DNA of 44,174 nucleotides from Thermoplasmata archaeon (GCA_015063165.1 SUSZ01000016.1:1-44174), one strand, 5' to 3'; shown: positions 33,404 through 41,721, counted from the first letter of the stretch. The notes: generated by a model not told the origin, from the letters alone. A program made the numbers and translations.

Positions 33404-35311
33404 TCAGACGCCGCGCTGGTAGAGTCCTCTGGTGGTGGCTCCGCCTACCATCTCGACGAGCCTCTCCCTTCCGCTCTTGGAAGGCTCGAAGCACATCTCC
33501 CCTACGGCCTTGGCGAGCGCCGGAGGCCTCTTCCTGAGGTCTATTCCGGCGGACGTTATGCCCATCTTCTTGAGGTCGAGAAGGCTGTCCACCAGGTACA
33601 GATCTACCGAGTTCAGGATGTGGGAGTATCCGCGCTTGTCCTTGTATACAGGGAACTTCGCCTCGGTCTCGTCCTTCAGGGTGCAGCTCTCCATACCGGG
33701 ATCGCGGGTGACCATCAGCTCGGTCCTTCCGAACACCATTACCTCGGCGTTCCCCGGATAATGGGCCATGAGGTCGGCTATCTCGGGCTTGGAGAGCTCG
33801 GTGGAAAGGGTGATCTGATTGAGGTTCAGCGGGAAGTAGGAGTTGAACGCGTTCAGGTTGCTGCTTCCGTAGATCCTCTTCGCTCCCTTGCAGGCGCGGT
33901 ACTGGCTGACAGTATTGACCATGACCGGGTACTCGTTCTCCCTGAACTCGTCCAGAGGGTCGAACCTCGGAAGGAGGGTGACGAACTCCCTGCTGGCCTG
34001 GGTGCATATCTCCCTCGCTTCGTCCATCTTGTCGAAGTTGTCGAAGTAGATGCGGTCCGCGTACGGGAGCGCGGCCTCCATGGTCTTGATGGTCGAGACA
34101 TAGAACGAGAGGAGGGTCCTGTTCTCCCTGTGGGAGGCGTTGGGCAGCTTCGTCCTTACAGCCTTCCTCTGGGTCTCCCCCTTAAGCTTGGGCGCCCCGC
34201 CGATGAGGTTCTTGATCTCGTCTATGCGGGGGTCGTAGGTGCGGTAGATGCTGTATCTGCCGTCCTTTATCTTGAACGGGACGTGGATCGGGTCGAGGTC
34301 CATTATCTTGAACCCGCCGATCTTCTCGTCGCCGCTGAATATGGAAATTCCGTCCTTCAGGCCCACAGGCTCTTCGATCTGGGACGGGTCGATCGCGCCG
34401 TTGACGATCCTGACGTCGGCGATGAAAAATCCCCTGTTGTCAGGGTAAAGGGACTGCACCGGGGAGACGACGCCTCCGAGGTATCCGTCGCAGGTACCGC
34501 GGTTGAACACGGTCCTGAGGAGCTCCATGGTCTCGTCGAACTCCTTCCCGGTCTCGCCCTTGTCGGCCATGGCGTACGCCTTGGTGGCCAGGTACGAGTA
34601 TGCGGGAGACCTCATCCTGCCCTCGATCTTGAGAGAGGTGACCCCCAGATCGCGGAGGTCGTCCATGTAGTCCATGCCGAACAGGTCGGCGCAGCTCAGA
34701 AGGTATCCGACACTGGCGTCTGTGGTGTACTTCTTCCTGCAGGGCTGGGCGCAGGAACCGCGGTTGCCGCTCCTTCCGCCTATGTGACTGGACATCAGGC
34801 ATCCGCCGGAGATGCAGTAGCACAGCGCGCCCTGGATGAACACCTCGGTCTCTATCGGCGAATCCGGAACGATGGCCTTGAGCTCGTCCAGAGTGAGCTC
34901 CCTTGCGAGGACAGCCCTGTCCAGGCCGTTCTCCGCGCACCATTTGAGGCCTTCCAGCGAATGGATCTGCATCTGGGTGGAGGCGTGCTTGGCGATGTCC
35001 ACGCTGCTGAGATTCTTCAGAAGGCCCAGGTCCTGCACGATGATTGCATCGGCGTCGATATCCCTGAGGAATCTGACAAAGGCGACCGCCTCGTCCATCT
35101 CCCTGTTCTTGACCAGGGTGTTGACGGTCACGTGGACCTTGACCCCGTGGTCGTGAGCGTATCCCACTGCCCCCTCGAGCTCGCTGTCGCTGAAGTTTCC
35201 AGCGAAGGCGCGAGCCCCGAAGCTCTTGCCTGCAAGATAGACCGCATCGGCACCGGCTTTTATGGCCGCCGGGAGGCTCTCTGGTGACCCAACGGGCGAT
35301 AGTATCTCCAC
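33404..35311 (-). CDS. U32 family peptidase / RNA hydroxylation-type protein
   Basis: 635 residues. N-terminal barrel with SPVGSPESLPAAIKAGADAVYLAG, QDLGLLKN and the U32 signature region around residues 165-200, where Cys residues occur as CYCISGGC and SCAQPC; these are proposed iron-sulfur ligands. Members such as E. coli RlhA and TrhP take part in prephenate-dependent hydroxylation of rRNA and tRNA, so a tRNA or rRNA modification role is more likely than proteolysis. GTG start at 35311 lies 26 nt from the centre of a CTTATAAAC element (leaderless). Divergent from the acetyltransferase gene. Confidence 0.9.
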   Translation of the reverse strand: MEILSPVGSPESLPAAIKAGADAVYLAGKSFGARAFAGNFSDSELEGAVGYAHDHGVKVHVTVNTLVKNREMDEAVAFVRFLRDIDADAIIVQDLGLLKNLSSVDIAKHASTQMQIHSLEGLKWCAENGLDRAVLARELTLDELKAIVPDSPIETEVFIQGALCYCISGGCLMSSHIGGRSGNRGSCAQPCRKKYTTDASVGYLLSCADLFGMDYMDDLRDLGVTSLKIEGRMRSPAYSYLATKAYAMADKGETGKEFDETMELLRTVFNRGTCDGYLGGVVSPVQSLYPDNRGFFIADVRIVNGAIDPSQIEEPVGLKDGISIFSGDEKIGGFKIMDLDPIHVPFKIKDGRYSIYRTYDPRIDEIKNLIGGAPKLKGETQRKAVRTKLPNASHRENRTLLSFYVSTIKTMEAALPYADRIYFDNFDKMDEAREICTQASREFVTLLPRFDPLDEFRENEYPVMVNTVSQYRACKGAKRIYGSSNLNAFNSYFPLNLNQITLSTELSKPEIADLMAHYPGNAEVMVFGRTELMVTRDPGMESCTLKDETEAKFPVYKDKRGYSHILNSVDLYLVDSLLDLKKMGITSAGIDLRKRPPALAKAVGEMCFEPSKSGRERLVEMVGGATTRGLYQRGV

Positions 35312-35389
35312 GTGCTAGCTTATGACGAGTGGTTTATAAGTATTTCCCGCCAGCGGACATGGTTTATCAATGGAACCCTTTTTCAGGCC

Positions 35390-35830
35390 ATGGAGTTCGC
35401 CGTCAAGAGGTTCGAGGAGCTAACCTTGGAGGAGCTGTACGAGATCCTAAGGCTGAGAGTCGACGTGTTCGTTGTGGAGCAGGACTGCCCTTATCCGGAG
35501 ATAGACGGCATCGACTACGACAGCATCCACGTTTTCTCGATGGAGAACGGTCGTGTCACGGCATACCTGCGCTATTTCGAATCCGACGGATGCATGAGGA
35601 TCGGCCGCGTCATCGCCGCGGAGCGCGGGAAAGGCCACGGAAAGGAGCTGATGACCAAGGGCATCGACCTCATCAGGACGACGACAAATGCCGACAGGAT
35701 AGTCCTGGGCGCGCAGGTCGTCGCGATGGGATTCTACGAATCTTTAGGATTCAAAGCCTGCTCCGAGCCCTACGACGAGGACGGGATAATGCATATCGCC
35801 ATGTCCTTACAGTTGAATAAAGAAAAGTGA
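35390..35830 (+). CDS. GNAT acetyltransferase, ElaA family
   Basis: 146 residues with ElaA-type start FEELTLEELYEILRLRVDVFVVEQ and acetyl-CoA-binding loop IGRVIAAERGKGHGKELM (R/Q-x-x-G-x-G/A pattern as RGKGHG), followed by GAQVVAMGFYESLGF. Transfers an acetyl group to an unknown amine or protein N-terminus. TTTATC is centred about 25 nt upstream of ATG 35390; the open frame further upstream overlaps the promoter. Monocistronic. Confidence 0.88.
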   Translation: MEFAVKRFEELTLEELYEILRLRVDVFVVEQDCPYPEIDGIDYDSIHVFSMENGRVTAYLRYFESDGCMRIGRVIAAERGKGHGKELMTKGIDLIRTTTNADRIVLGAQVVAMGFYESLGFKACSEPYDEDGIMHIAMSLQLNKEK

Positions 35831-35863
35831 CAATCTACGATAAAATGGTTTGACGGGCCCGAC

Positions 35864-36406
35864 TTAATTCACGCCGAGCCCCATCCTGTACGCTTCCTCC
35901 ATGGCAGGGGTGTCCTTGACCTCTCCCTTCACATGGACGCCTGTGCCGTAGACGATGCCCTTCTCGACGGCGCCTTCGACGCAGTCCGCATATCCGCGGA
36001 AGCATTCTATAGTGCGCTCCTGGGACTTGCGGCTCTCGTCGGCGCAGGTGACAATGTAGTAGAACTCCTTGTTCTTCACTTCCAGCCACCTTGCGACGGT
36101 CCTGTCTATGACGGCCTTCAGCTGAGCGTCGATCGAATAGAAGTACACCGGGCTCGAGAGCACGATGACATCAGCATCGATGATCTTCTGAAGGATCGCC
36201 TCCATGTCGTCCTTTATCGCGCACTTGCCGCCCGATTTCTCGCAGTAGTAGCACGCCCTGCAGTACCCGATGTTCTTCTCGGAAACGCGGATCTTCTCCA
36301 CTTCGTTGCCGGATTCGACGGCTCCGCGCATGAATTCGTCGCATAAGGTGTCGGAATTGCCGTTCTTGCGAGGGCTTCCCGACAGTATCAGCACTTTCTT
36401 CGACAT
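35864..36406 (-). CDS. NADPH-dependent FMN reductase-like iron-sulfur flavoprotein
   Basis: 180 residues, flavodoxin fold: KKVLILSGSPRKNGNS (FMN phosphate loop), CRACYYCEKSGGKC near residue 50 (Cys cluster), SSPVYFYSIDAQLKAVIDR (second FMN loop). GAGGTGA precedes the ATG by four nt. It lies 30 nt after the DUF3795 gene on the same strand, so the two are probably one operon. Paralogue of the flavoprotein at 15337. Likely low-potential electron carrier or reductase with an unknown acceptor. Confidence 0.87.
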   Translation of the reverse strand: MSKKVLILSGSPRKNGNSDTLCDEFMRGAVESGNEVEKIRVSEKNIGYCRACYYCEKSGGKCAIKDDMEAILQKIIDADVIVLSSPVYFYSIDAQLKAVIDRTVARWLEVKNKEFYYIVTCADESRKSQERTIECFRGYADCVEGAVEKGIVYGTGVHVKGEVKDTPAMEEAYRMGLGVN

Positions 36407-36436
36407 CTCTTCACCTCAACTCCTGGACAGTCATGA

Positions 36437-36997
36437 TCACAGCTTGATTCCTTTCTTGCTAGCGAATTTCCTCAGCGCGCTCTCTGCGTATTTCGCCCTT
36501 TCCGAGAGCGACATGCCTGCGGTCTCAGAATCGGCCTTGTCGATAATCGAACTCATGTCGTCGACCGAGAGAATATTCACTGCCGCACAATATAAAACCT
36601 GGTTCTGGCCGTCGTCGTAGCTCTCGAGCAGCCTGTTCAGGAGTCCAACCTTCTGGCGCTGCTCGGCGAGGTACGCCTCGATTCCAAACTCCTTGGCCTT
36701 CTGCATGTCCTTGCGCTGGTTGCGATGGAGAACGAGGGTGTCGTAGCTGTCGAAGCCGTCGTAGTGCTTGCAGGGGTACTCGGGGCATTCGAAGCAGTAC
36801 TGCAGATTGCCATGCCTTACGCTGCAGGGGGCCATCGGGCATCTGGCCGCGCAGAAGCTGTCCTTAAAGCATCCGTTGCAGTTGCCTTGGAGGCGGAATC
36901 CGCACAGCCCGCAGTTGAGCCCGCACAGAGAGAAGAGGCTGTCCGTCCTATCGAAATGCTCCAAGTCGGTTTTCGGCACCTGTTCCCTTTGGCTCAT
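36437..36997 (-). CDS. DUF3795-containing cysteine-rich protein
   Basis: 186 residues. The first half has dense Cys: CGLNCGLCGF, CNGC, CAARCPMAPC, YCFECPEYPCKHY, the pattern of DUF3795 proteins, which are probably metal or cluster binding. The second half is helical (KAKEFGIEAYLAEQRQK). ATG 36997 is chosen because AGGGGCG lies six nt upstream; the frame remains open further upstream. Co-transcribed with the downstream iron-sulfur flavoprotein, which suggests a redox pair. Function unknown. Confidence 0.8.
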   Translation of the reverse strand: MSQREQVPKTDLEHFDRTDSLFSLCGLNCGLCGFRLQGNCNGCFKDSFCAARCPMAPCSVRHGNLQYCFECPEYPCKHYDGFDSYDTLVLHRNQRKDMQKAKEFGIEAYLAEQRQKVGLLNRLLESYDDGQNQVLYCAAVNILSVDDMSSIIDKADSETAGMSLSERAKYAESALRKFASKKGIKL

Positions 36998-37212
36998 GCT
37001 ATCGCCCCTGGTCAGTATCCGTTGTTTGCGTATACAAGTTTCTGAAAAACGCAACAGGATGAGCTATTTTCTACCATGAACGCTCTTCGACATCGGCGTT
37101 TCGACTTGCGACCTTGACCGTTTTTCAAAATTACAGAGCTTCCGCGGCGAGAGACGATGTCGCGTGCGCGCACACGCACCCGTCATAAACCCTCTAGTCG
37201 AAAACACCCCTT

Positions 37213-37764
37213 ATGGACCTAACGAAGATTCTACCCGGAAAATCTCCCGGCAAGAGGGCCAGGAGCGATTCGGACAGGAAGCCCGAGCCCCCTCCTGCGG
37301 CGCTCTCAGGAGGCGCCCTGATAATAAACTGCTCCCGGTGCATGTACGCGCCCGATCCCGGGACCGCCGAATGCATCAGGTGCATGGTGGCCACGATGTG
37401 CTCGGTCGGAAGCACCGACAGGATAGTGCTCCGCACAGGGAAGGACATGGAGATCTCCGGACGCTCCGGGAAGATCGTCAAGGACACCGCTTCGGTGATG
37501 AGATGGTCGTTCCCTCAGGAAGAAGAAAAGGGCAGATGCAGGATGTGCGAGCTCTCCAGGAAAAAGGTTATGGACGACGTTTGGGACTCCTTCCCCAAAG
37601 ACACCATAGTCTCCGCCGAAGCCAGGCTACAGGGCAAGCACCCGCAGGGGAAGGACTGCGACATGTGCATCCTCCGCACCCGCCGCGCCCTGGAGCAGAT
37701 AGACCTCGGACTGAAGGACATCTCGGAGCGCATGTCCGAGGCAGCAGGGAGGCCTCTGCGATGA
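37213..37764 (+). CDS. Cys-rich protein preceding the secretion ATPase
   Basis: 183 residues, no family recognised. A basic, Pro-rich N-terminus is followed by four CxxC pairs: CSRCMYAP and CIRCM (about 40-60), CRMCELSRK (about 117-120), CDMCILRTRR (about 156-159), suggesting two zinc sites, with helices after each. CATAAAC is centred 26 nt before the ATG (leaderless). The stop overlaps the ATPase start (ATGA), so it is translationally coupled and probably works with the ATPase in pilus assembly. Confidence 0.7.
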   Translation: MDLTKILPGKSPGKRARSDSDRKPEPPPAALSGGALIINCSRCMYAPDPGTAECIRCMVATMCSVGSTDRIVLRTGKDMEISGRSGKIVKDTASVMRWSFPQEEEKGRCRMCELSRKKVMDDVWDSFPKDTIVSAEARLQGKHPQGKDCDMCILRTRRALEQIDLGLKDISERMSEAAGRPLR

Positions 37765-38855
37765 AAGAGCGCCTTCCACCCTGGAAACGGCTTATGATAA
37801 AGCCGGCCGACAGCATGGACCCTCTGCAGTGGGACTACGACCCGATAGACGCCGTGGGACGCTCCTTCGACAGGGGCGAGCAGCCGATGCCGCATGATCC
37901 GTTCGCGTCCAAGAACGACTTCACATCCAGATTCTCCGCCCTGGTGGCCAAGGACGTCCGTACGAAGCCGTCGTACACCGACTGCTGGCTGACCAGCCCT
38001 TCCAACGAAATCAAGGTGATATCCCGCTACAACACCCAGTTCGCATCGGTAGTAGTAGAGCTGGCGGACGACGGGCAGACGGAGTATTCGGTCACCCCCG
38101 TGGAATACTCGTTCCCGGACATGGCCAACGCGATCATATCCGACGTGATCAGGACCATACGCTCCAGATACCGCGTCCAGGGAGGGAGGCTGGACAGGGA
38201 TTCCGTCATGGGCGCCGCCCGTTCCGCATTGACGGACCGCTACGACGATATCAAGGCCGCCTGCGAGGACTCCTCCGACCTGGAGAGGCTCGTCGACGAC
38301 ATGTGCTCGGCATCCTACAGGCACTCCGTCGGTGCCGGGATCTTCGAGGTCCTCCTGTCGGACCCGCACATCGAGGACGTGTATCTTGACGCCCCCTGCG
38401 ACAAGAACAGGATCCACGTGACGATGAACGGGGTGGACGGCGTGAACGCGCATATGCGTTGCAGGACGAACCTGATGGTCGACCACAGGGAGATGGACAA
38501 CATGGTCAACATCCTGAAGAGGGAGAGCGGCCTGAGGTTCTGCGAGTCCAACCCGGTGCTGGAGACCGATTTCAGGGAGTTCGACGCGAGAGCGACGGTC
38601 ATAGGCTACCCGATGAGCCCCAACGGCTACGCCTTGGCCATCAGGAAGCACTCCGTGAGGCCTTGGACCCTCACCAGGCTCGTGGCCAACAACACCATCG
38701 ATGCACGCTCTGCGGGCCTCCTGTCGTTCCTGGTGAACAACCGTTCCACGTTCCTGATCTGCGGACCGAGGGGAGCAGGGAAGAGCTCGCTACTATCGGC
38801 GCTGATGCTGGAGCTCCCTCTCTCGCAGAGGATACTGACCATAGAGGACACGTAA
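37761..38855 (+). pseudogene. Type II/IV secretion (pilus) ATPase, truncated at Walker B
   Basis: VirB11/CpaF/FlaI-family ATPase that would power type IV pilus-like assembly. The N-terminal domain and linker are intact, with FEVLLSDPHIEDVYLD and RKHSVRPWTLTRL recognisable. Walker A GPRGAGKS is at 335-342. The protein stops at LTIEDT (361-364) with TAA, exactly where the Asp box/Walker B begins. The remaining 130-150 residues (Walker B, His box, arginine fingers) are missing, so the product cannot hydrolyse ATP normally. A perfect dyad sits on the break and the mobile element begins there. The 3' part was not found in the window. Confidence 0.82.
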
Positions 38856-38864
38856 GAAGTGTCC
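38846..38864. repeat. Dyad at the ATPase/element junction, candidate attachment site
   Basis: GGACAC-GTAAGAA-GTGTCC: perfect 6-bp arms around a 7-nt centre, spanning the last codons of the truncated ATPase and the first bases of the element. Serine recombinases recombine at short dyads with a central dinucleotide, so this is a candidate attL. The right end was not found. Confidence 0.5.
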
Positions 38865-39018
38865 AGAAGGGCCCTGAGGGCGTGCGCGGCGGGGCTGCGG
38901 CGGCCTGCCGGAGCGGGGCGTCTCCTTCCCCGGGAGACGTTCTCATGGAACGGAAATCAACAGAGACAAGGGAAAGAGGAAGAGAGCAAGCAACCGTCCG
39001 CCGGAAATTGGAGGGGGC

Positions 39019-39334
39019 TCCAATTTTGGACACGGGACGGACACCGCGCGATAATCCAATTTTGGATTGCCTGGACATGTCCGAAAACTGTAATTCCAAC
39101 GTACCCCCCGACGTACCGCTTTTGCACGCCCCAGTGGTACGCGGAGGCCCGGCCCCGGACCGCCTGGCCATGCCGAAGAACCCCCGTTCCGGCGCGCCCC
39201 GTCCGGCTCCAATTTTGGACGCCTGCTGCGTACCCCGTGGGAGCCCGATTTTGGACCGCCTGGCCGCGTCCGAAAACTGTGACCGCGGCGTACCCCCCGA
39301 CGTACCGTCTTCGCGCCCCGCCTCCAAAATTGGA
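39019..39334. repeat. 189-bp-period direct repeat with five palindromic boxes
   Basis: TCCAATTTTGGA occurs at 39019-39030, 39055-39066 and 39208-39219; variants are CCCGATTTTGGA at 39244-39255 and the inverse TCCAAAATTGGA at 39323-39334. GTACCCCCCGACGTACCG occurs at 39101-39118 and 39290-39307, and TCCGAAAACTGT precedes each copy. Every pair is offset by exactly 189 bp, so the region is two divergent copies of one unit of about 130 bp plus a terminal box. It lies between the truncated ATPase and the first element gene (39361). Could be recombinase arm sites, an origin, or operators for the HTH protein. Confidence 0.8.
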
Positions 39335-39360
39335 GCTTACCATCCCCCGGAGGCGTCCGC

Positions 39361-40431
39361 ATGACTGGCCGCGCAGACGCGGAGAAGCGGAACAGGAGGA
39401 TCAGGGAGCTGGTCCTCGAGCACGTGCCGATCAGGAGGATAGCCAGCATATTCGGGATGCACCCCAACTCGGTCCGCGCCGTCATCGAGAAGTTCGTGAG
39501 GGCCGGCGAGCTCGTCAGGGTCCACGACACCAACCCGGCGATATACCTCGACCCCCGCGCACGCGTTCCCTCTACTATGGCAGCAGAGGGCGAGAATGTC
39601 GGTGACGGGGGGTACGCCGGATCCGACGGCCCGATAATGGACTGCCTGCCCGAGTCGGGGAGGCTCCCCCGGGGATGGGTCAACCACCATCTCTCCGGGT
39701 TCGTGGCCTTCAAGGTCAGGGCCGCCGGCACCTTCGACCCCGTGCCCGACCCGAGGATCGGTTTCTGCGGGTACTGGGAGGAGCCGACCTCCGGCGGGAA
39801 CGGCCAGACGCTGCGCGTGTGCCGCCTGAGGCGGTTCGGCCAGGAGCTCACGGTCGCGTTCTTCCTCTCCACGCACGGGAGGATGCAGTTCAGGGTGCAC
39901 CCCGGTCGCGTCTACGTGGACGCGGAGAAGGTGGGCGTCCAGAGGAGCAAGGACATCCTGGTCGAGAGGGCGGAGCACATCGCCAGGCTGCTGGGCGCGA
40001 CCGGATGGCAGGTCTCCGACCCGGAGATCCGCGGGGTGCTCCACACGGCGAGGGAGAACGACCCCCTGACGAGGCTGATCCCGGCGGACAGGAACGACGA
40101 GTCGGACGACATCGTGGTGGACTCGTCGCCCGGGGTCCCGGAGACCGAGATGGAGGGGTGCGAGGACGACGAGGCGATCCGGATATACGCCAACATACCC
40201 AGCGCCGTCAAGGAGGTCCGCGAGGGGGTGTCCGCCTGCGGGGAGGACATCGAGAGGCTGAACGGAAGGGTCAGGGGCCTGATGGAGGCCCTACGCCTGC
40301 AGTCCGATGCGCTGGCCGTCATGGCCGGGAACGCCGAGACCTTGGCGGAGGTCCAGGCCAGGATGGGGTCGATGGCGATGGCCGACATGCAGGCCAGGTT
40401 CACCCAGTTCGACGGGAGGGGGTACCAGTGA
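39361..40431 (+). CDS. HTH protein with C-terminal coiled coil, first gene of the element
   Basis: 356 residues. The N-terminal helix-turn-helix (about 8-62: RRIRELVLEHVPIRRIASIF then HPNSVRAVIEKFVRAGELV) is followed by an unrecognised globular middle with GRMQFRVHPGRVYVDAEKV and an acidic linker. The last 90 residues form a long helical region (VREGVSACGEDIERLNGRVRG...). It is the first gene after the 189-bp repeats, so a role in binding those repeats as a replication, partition or control protein is plausible. No homologue recognised. Confidence 0.65.
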   Translation: MTGRADAEKRNRRIRELVLEHVPIRRIASIFGMHPNSVRAVIEKFVRAGELVRVHDTNPAIYLDPRARVPSTMAAEGENVGDGGYAGSDGPIMDCLPESGRLPRGWVNHHLSGFVAFKVRAAGTFDPVPDPRIGFCGYWEEPTSGGNGQTLRVCRLRRFGQELTVAFFLSTHGRMQFRVHPGRVYVDAEKVGVQRSKDILVERAEHIARLLGATGWQVSDPEIRGVLHTARENDPLTRLIPADRNDESDDIVVDSSPGVPETEMEGCEDDEAIRIYANIPSAVKEVREGVSACGEDIERLNGRVRGLMEALRLQSDALAVMAGNAETLAEVQARMGSMAMADMQARFTQFDGRGYQ

Positions 40432-40568
40432 CCTCCTGCTACTACGGCCCGTCCCGCAAGAGGGTGGTCGAGTACGTTTGCCCCTGGTGCGGCAGAAGGT
40501 TCTGGGCCATACCGTTCTCGCCGTGCGCCACCCCGGTCTGCCCCAAGTGCATGGAGGCGTCGGAATGA
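40428..40568 (+). CDS. Small zinc-finger protein
   Basis: 46 residues starting at GTG that overlaps the upstream stop (GTGA). Contains CPWCGRRFW and CPKCM, a rubredoxin/zinc-ribbon-type pair, with basic residues before it. Likely a nucleic-acid-binding or adaptor protein of the element. Too short for confident family placement; supported by the overlapping gene chain and codon use. Confidence 0.6.
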   Translation: MTSCYYGPSRKRVVEYVCPWCGRRFWAIPFSPCATPVCPKCMEASE

Positions 40569-40738
40569 GCCGCTCATACATAGTCGTACTGACCAACGGA
40601 TGGCAGGTGCTCTCCGACGACCCGACGTTCCTGGACGACTTCTGCAACGGGGAGCCCACCCTCACCGTGAGGACCAACAACAGGACCTACCACGTGAACC
40701 GCGACCGCGTCGTCTGCATACAGGAGGTGAGGCAGTGA
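40565..40738 (+). CDS. Small orphan protein of the element
   Basis: 57 residues, ATG overlapping the previous stop (ATGA). Predicted beta-rich (SYIVVLTNGWQVLS, PTLTVRTNNRTYHVN, RVVCIQEVR), possibly an SH3-like small barrel. No family recognised. Its stop overlaps the GTG start of the recombinase gene, so it is coupled to recombinase translation and might act as a directionality or control factor. Confidence 0.55.
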   Translation: MSRSYIVVLTNGWQVLSDDPTFLDDFCNGEPTLTVRTNNRTYHVNRDRVVCIQEVRQ

Positions 40739-41721
40739 CCGGGGAGTACGAGGGCCAGACGGCCGTGCTATACGCCAGGGTGTCCACCGACGACAAGGAC
40801 CAGAGGCCGGAGTCCCAGATGGAGGTCATCGAGGGCTGGTGCCGGAGGGAGGGCGTGTCCGTGGTTGGGCGCTACATGGAGGAGCAGTCCGCGAAGGACA
40901 TGTCCAGGCCGCAGTTCCAGGCAGCGATCGGGCGGATAGTGACCGGGGCGATATCCTCCGCGCCGGCGAACGGGGAGGTCGACCCCAGCACCTGCAAGGT
41001 GAACCTGCTGGTCGCCTGGCACCAGACCCGCATATCCAGGGACCAGGCCGACTTCCTGAACATCAAGCGCCTGGTCGAGGGGTACGGCTGCGTCATACGC
41101 TTCGTCTCGAACCTCATCAGGACGGAGACCTCGGCGGGGCAGCTCATTACCTCGATAGACGCATGGCACGGGCAGGTCGAGAGGGAGAAGCTCTCCGACA
41201 ACACCAGGATGGGGATGCGCCAGAGGAAGGCCGCCGGCCAGTACCTGTCCAGGCCCCGGGCGGTGGTGTTCGAGGAGGACCTCCCCGGATACAAGCTGAG
41301 GGGCGAGGTACGCACCGACGACGGCGTGAGGCACAAGACGGTGATCACCACCGAGCGGGACGTCTACCGCTGGGCGGCCGAGGGCCTCTCGGTGGAGCGC
41401 ATCGCGAAGGAGAAGCTGTTCGTCTCGTACGGGGCGCTCTACCAGCTGCTCAAGGACACGGGGCGCCTCGGGAGGTTCCGGGAAATCGGTCTGTCGTCAA
41501 GGGGTGCCCCCCTTCCGAACGCCGAACCTCTGTCGGAAAGGGGTGCTGTCGGAAAGGGCGGGGAAACCCCGGCTTTTCCTGTCGTCAAGGGGTGCATCCC
41601 CGGGCTGTCATCAAGGGAACCCTTGCCGACAGGCGACGACCCCTGCCCGACGGACGAGGGGGAGGCGAGCCGATGGACGAGCCGACCGACAGGAGGACCG
41701 TCGTCGTGGACACCGGGGTGA
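40735..41721 (+). CDS. Serine recombinase (resolvase/invertase family)
   Basis: 328 residues from GTG. The catalytic N-terminal domain (about 8-160) has YARVSTDDKDQRPESQ with the nucleophilic Ser17, then the arginine region HQTRISRDQADF and the helix E leading into IDAWHGQVEREKLSDNTRMGMRQRKAAGQ. A DNA-binding helix-turn-helix (GLSVERIAKEKLFVSYGALYQLLKDTG) follows. The last about 75 residues are low-complexity because a repeat cluster is embedded in the 3' end of the gene. Most likely the integrase/excisionase of this element. The C-terminus overlaps the PIN gene in another frame. Confidence 0.9.
   Translation: MTGEYEGQTAVLYARVSTDDKDQRPESQMEVIEGWCRREGVSVVGRYMEEQSAKDMSRPQFQAAIGRIVTGAISSAPANGEVDPSTCKVNLLVAWHQTRISRDQADFLNIKRLVEGYGCVIRFVSNLIRTETSAGQLITSIDAWHGQVEREKLSDNTRMGMRQRKAAGQYLSRPRAVVFEEDLPGYKLRGEVRTDDGVRHKTVITTERDVYRWAAEGLSVERIAKEKLFVSYGALYQLLKDTGRLGRFREIGLSSRGAPLPNAEPLSERGAVGKGGETPAFPVVKGCIPGLSSREPLPTGDDPCPTDEGEASRWTSRPTGGPSSWTPG
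41491..41632. repeat. Cluster of six short repeats inside the 3' end of the recombinase gene
   Basis: The motif CTGTCGTCAAGGGGTGC and close variants (CTGTCGGAAAGGGGTGC, CTGTCGGAAAGGG, CTGTCATCAAGGG) start at 41491, 41530, 41546, 41579 and 41605, and an inverted copy lies at 41620-41632. Spacing is irregular (39, 16, 33 and 26 nt). Resembles iterons or multimer binding sites; it lies immediately before the PIN gene. Confidence 0.7.

Noticed and set aside
33380-35287. 635-codon open frame opposite the U32 gene
   Set aside because: Antisense shadow rich in Val, Leu, Gly and Glu; the U32 protein has the real motifs.
39019-39334. CRISPR array
   Set aside because: Only two large units of 189-bp period with unequal motifs; no short identical repeats with uniform spacers and no cas genes.
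38459-39605. Long open frames running across the repeat region with repeated FWT and YPPTYR peptides
   Set aside because: The peptide repeats are just translations of the 189-bp DNA repeat. The frames overlap the ATPase and the HTH gene out of phase and have no promoter or Shine-Dalgarno.
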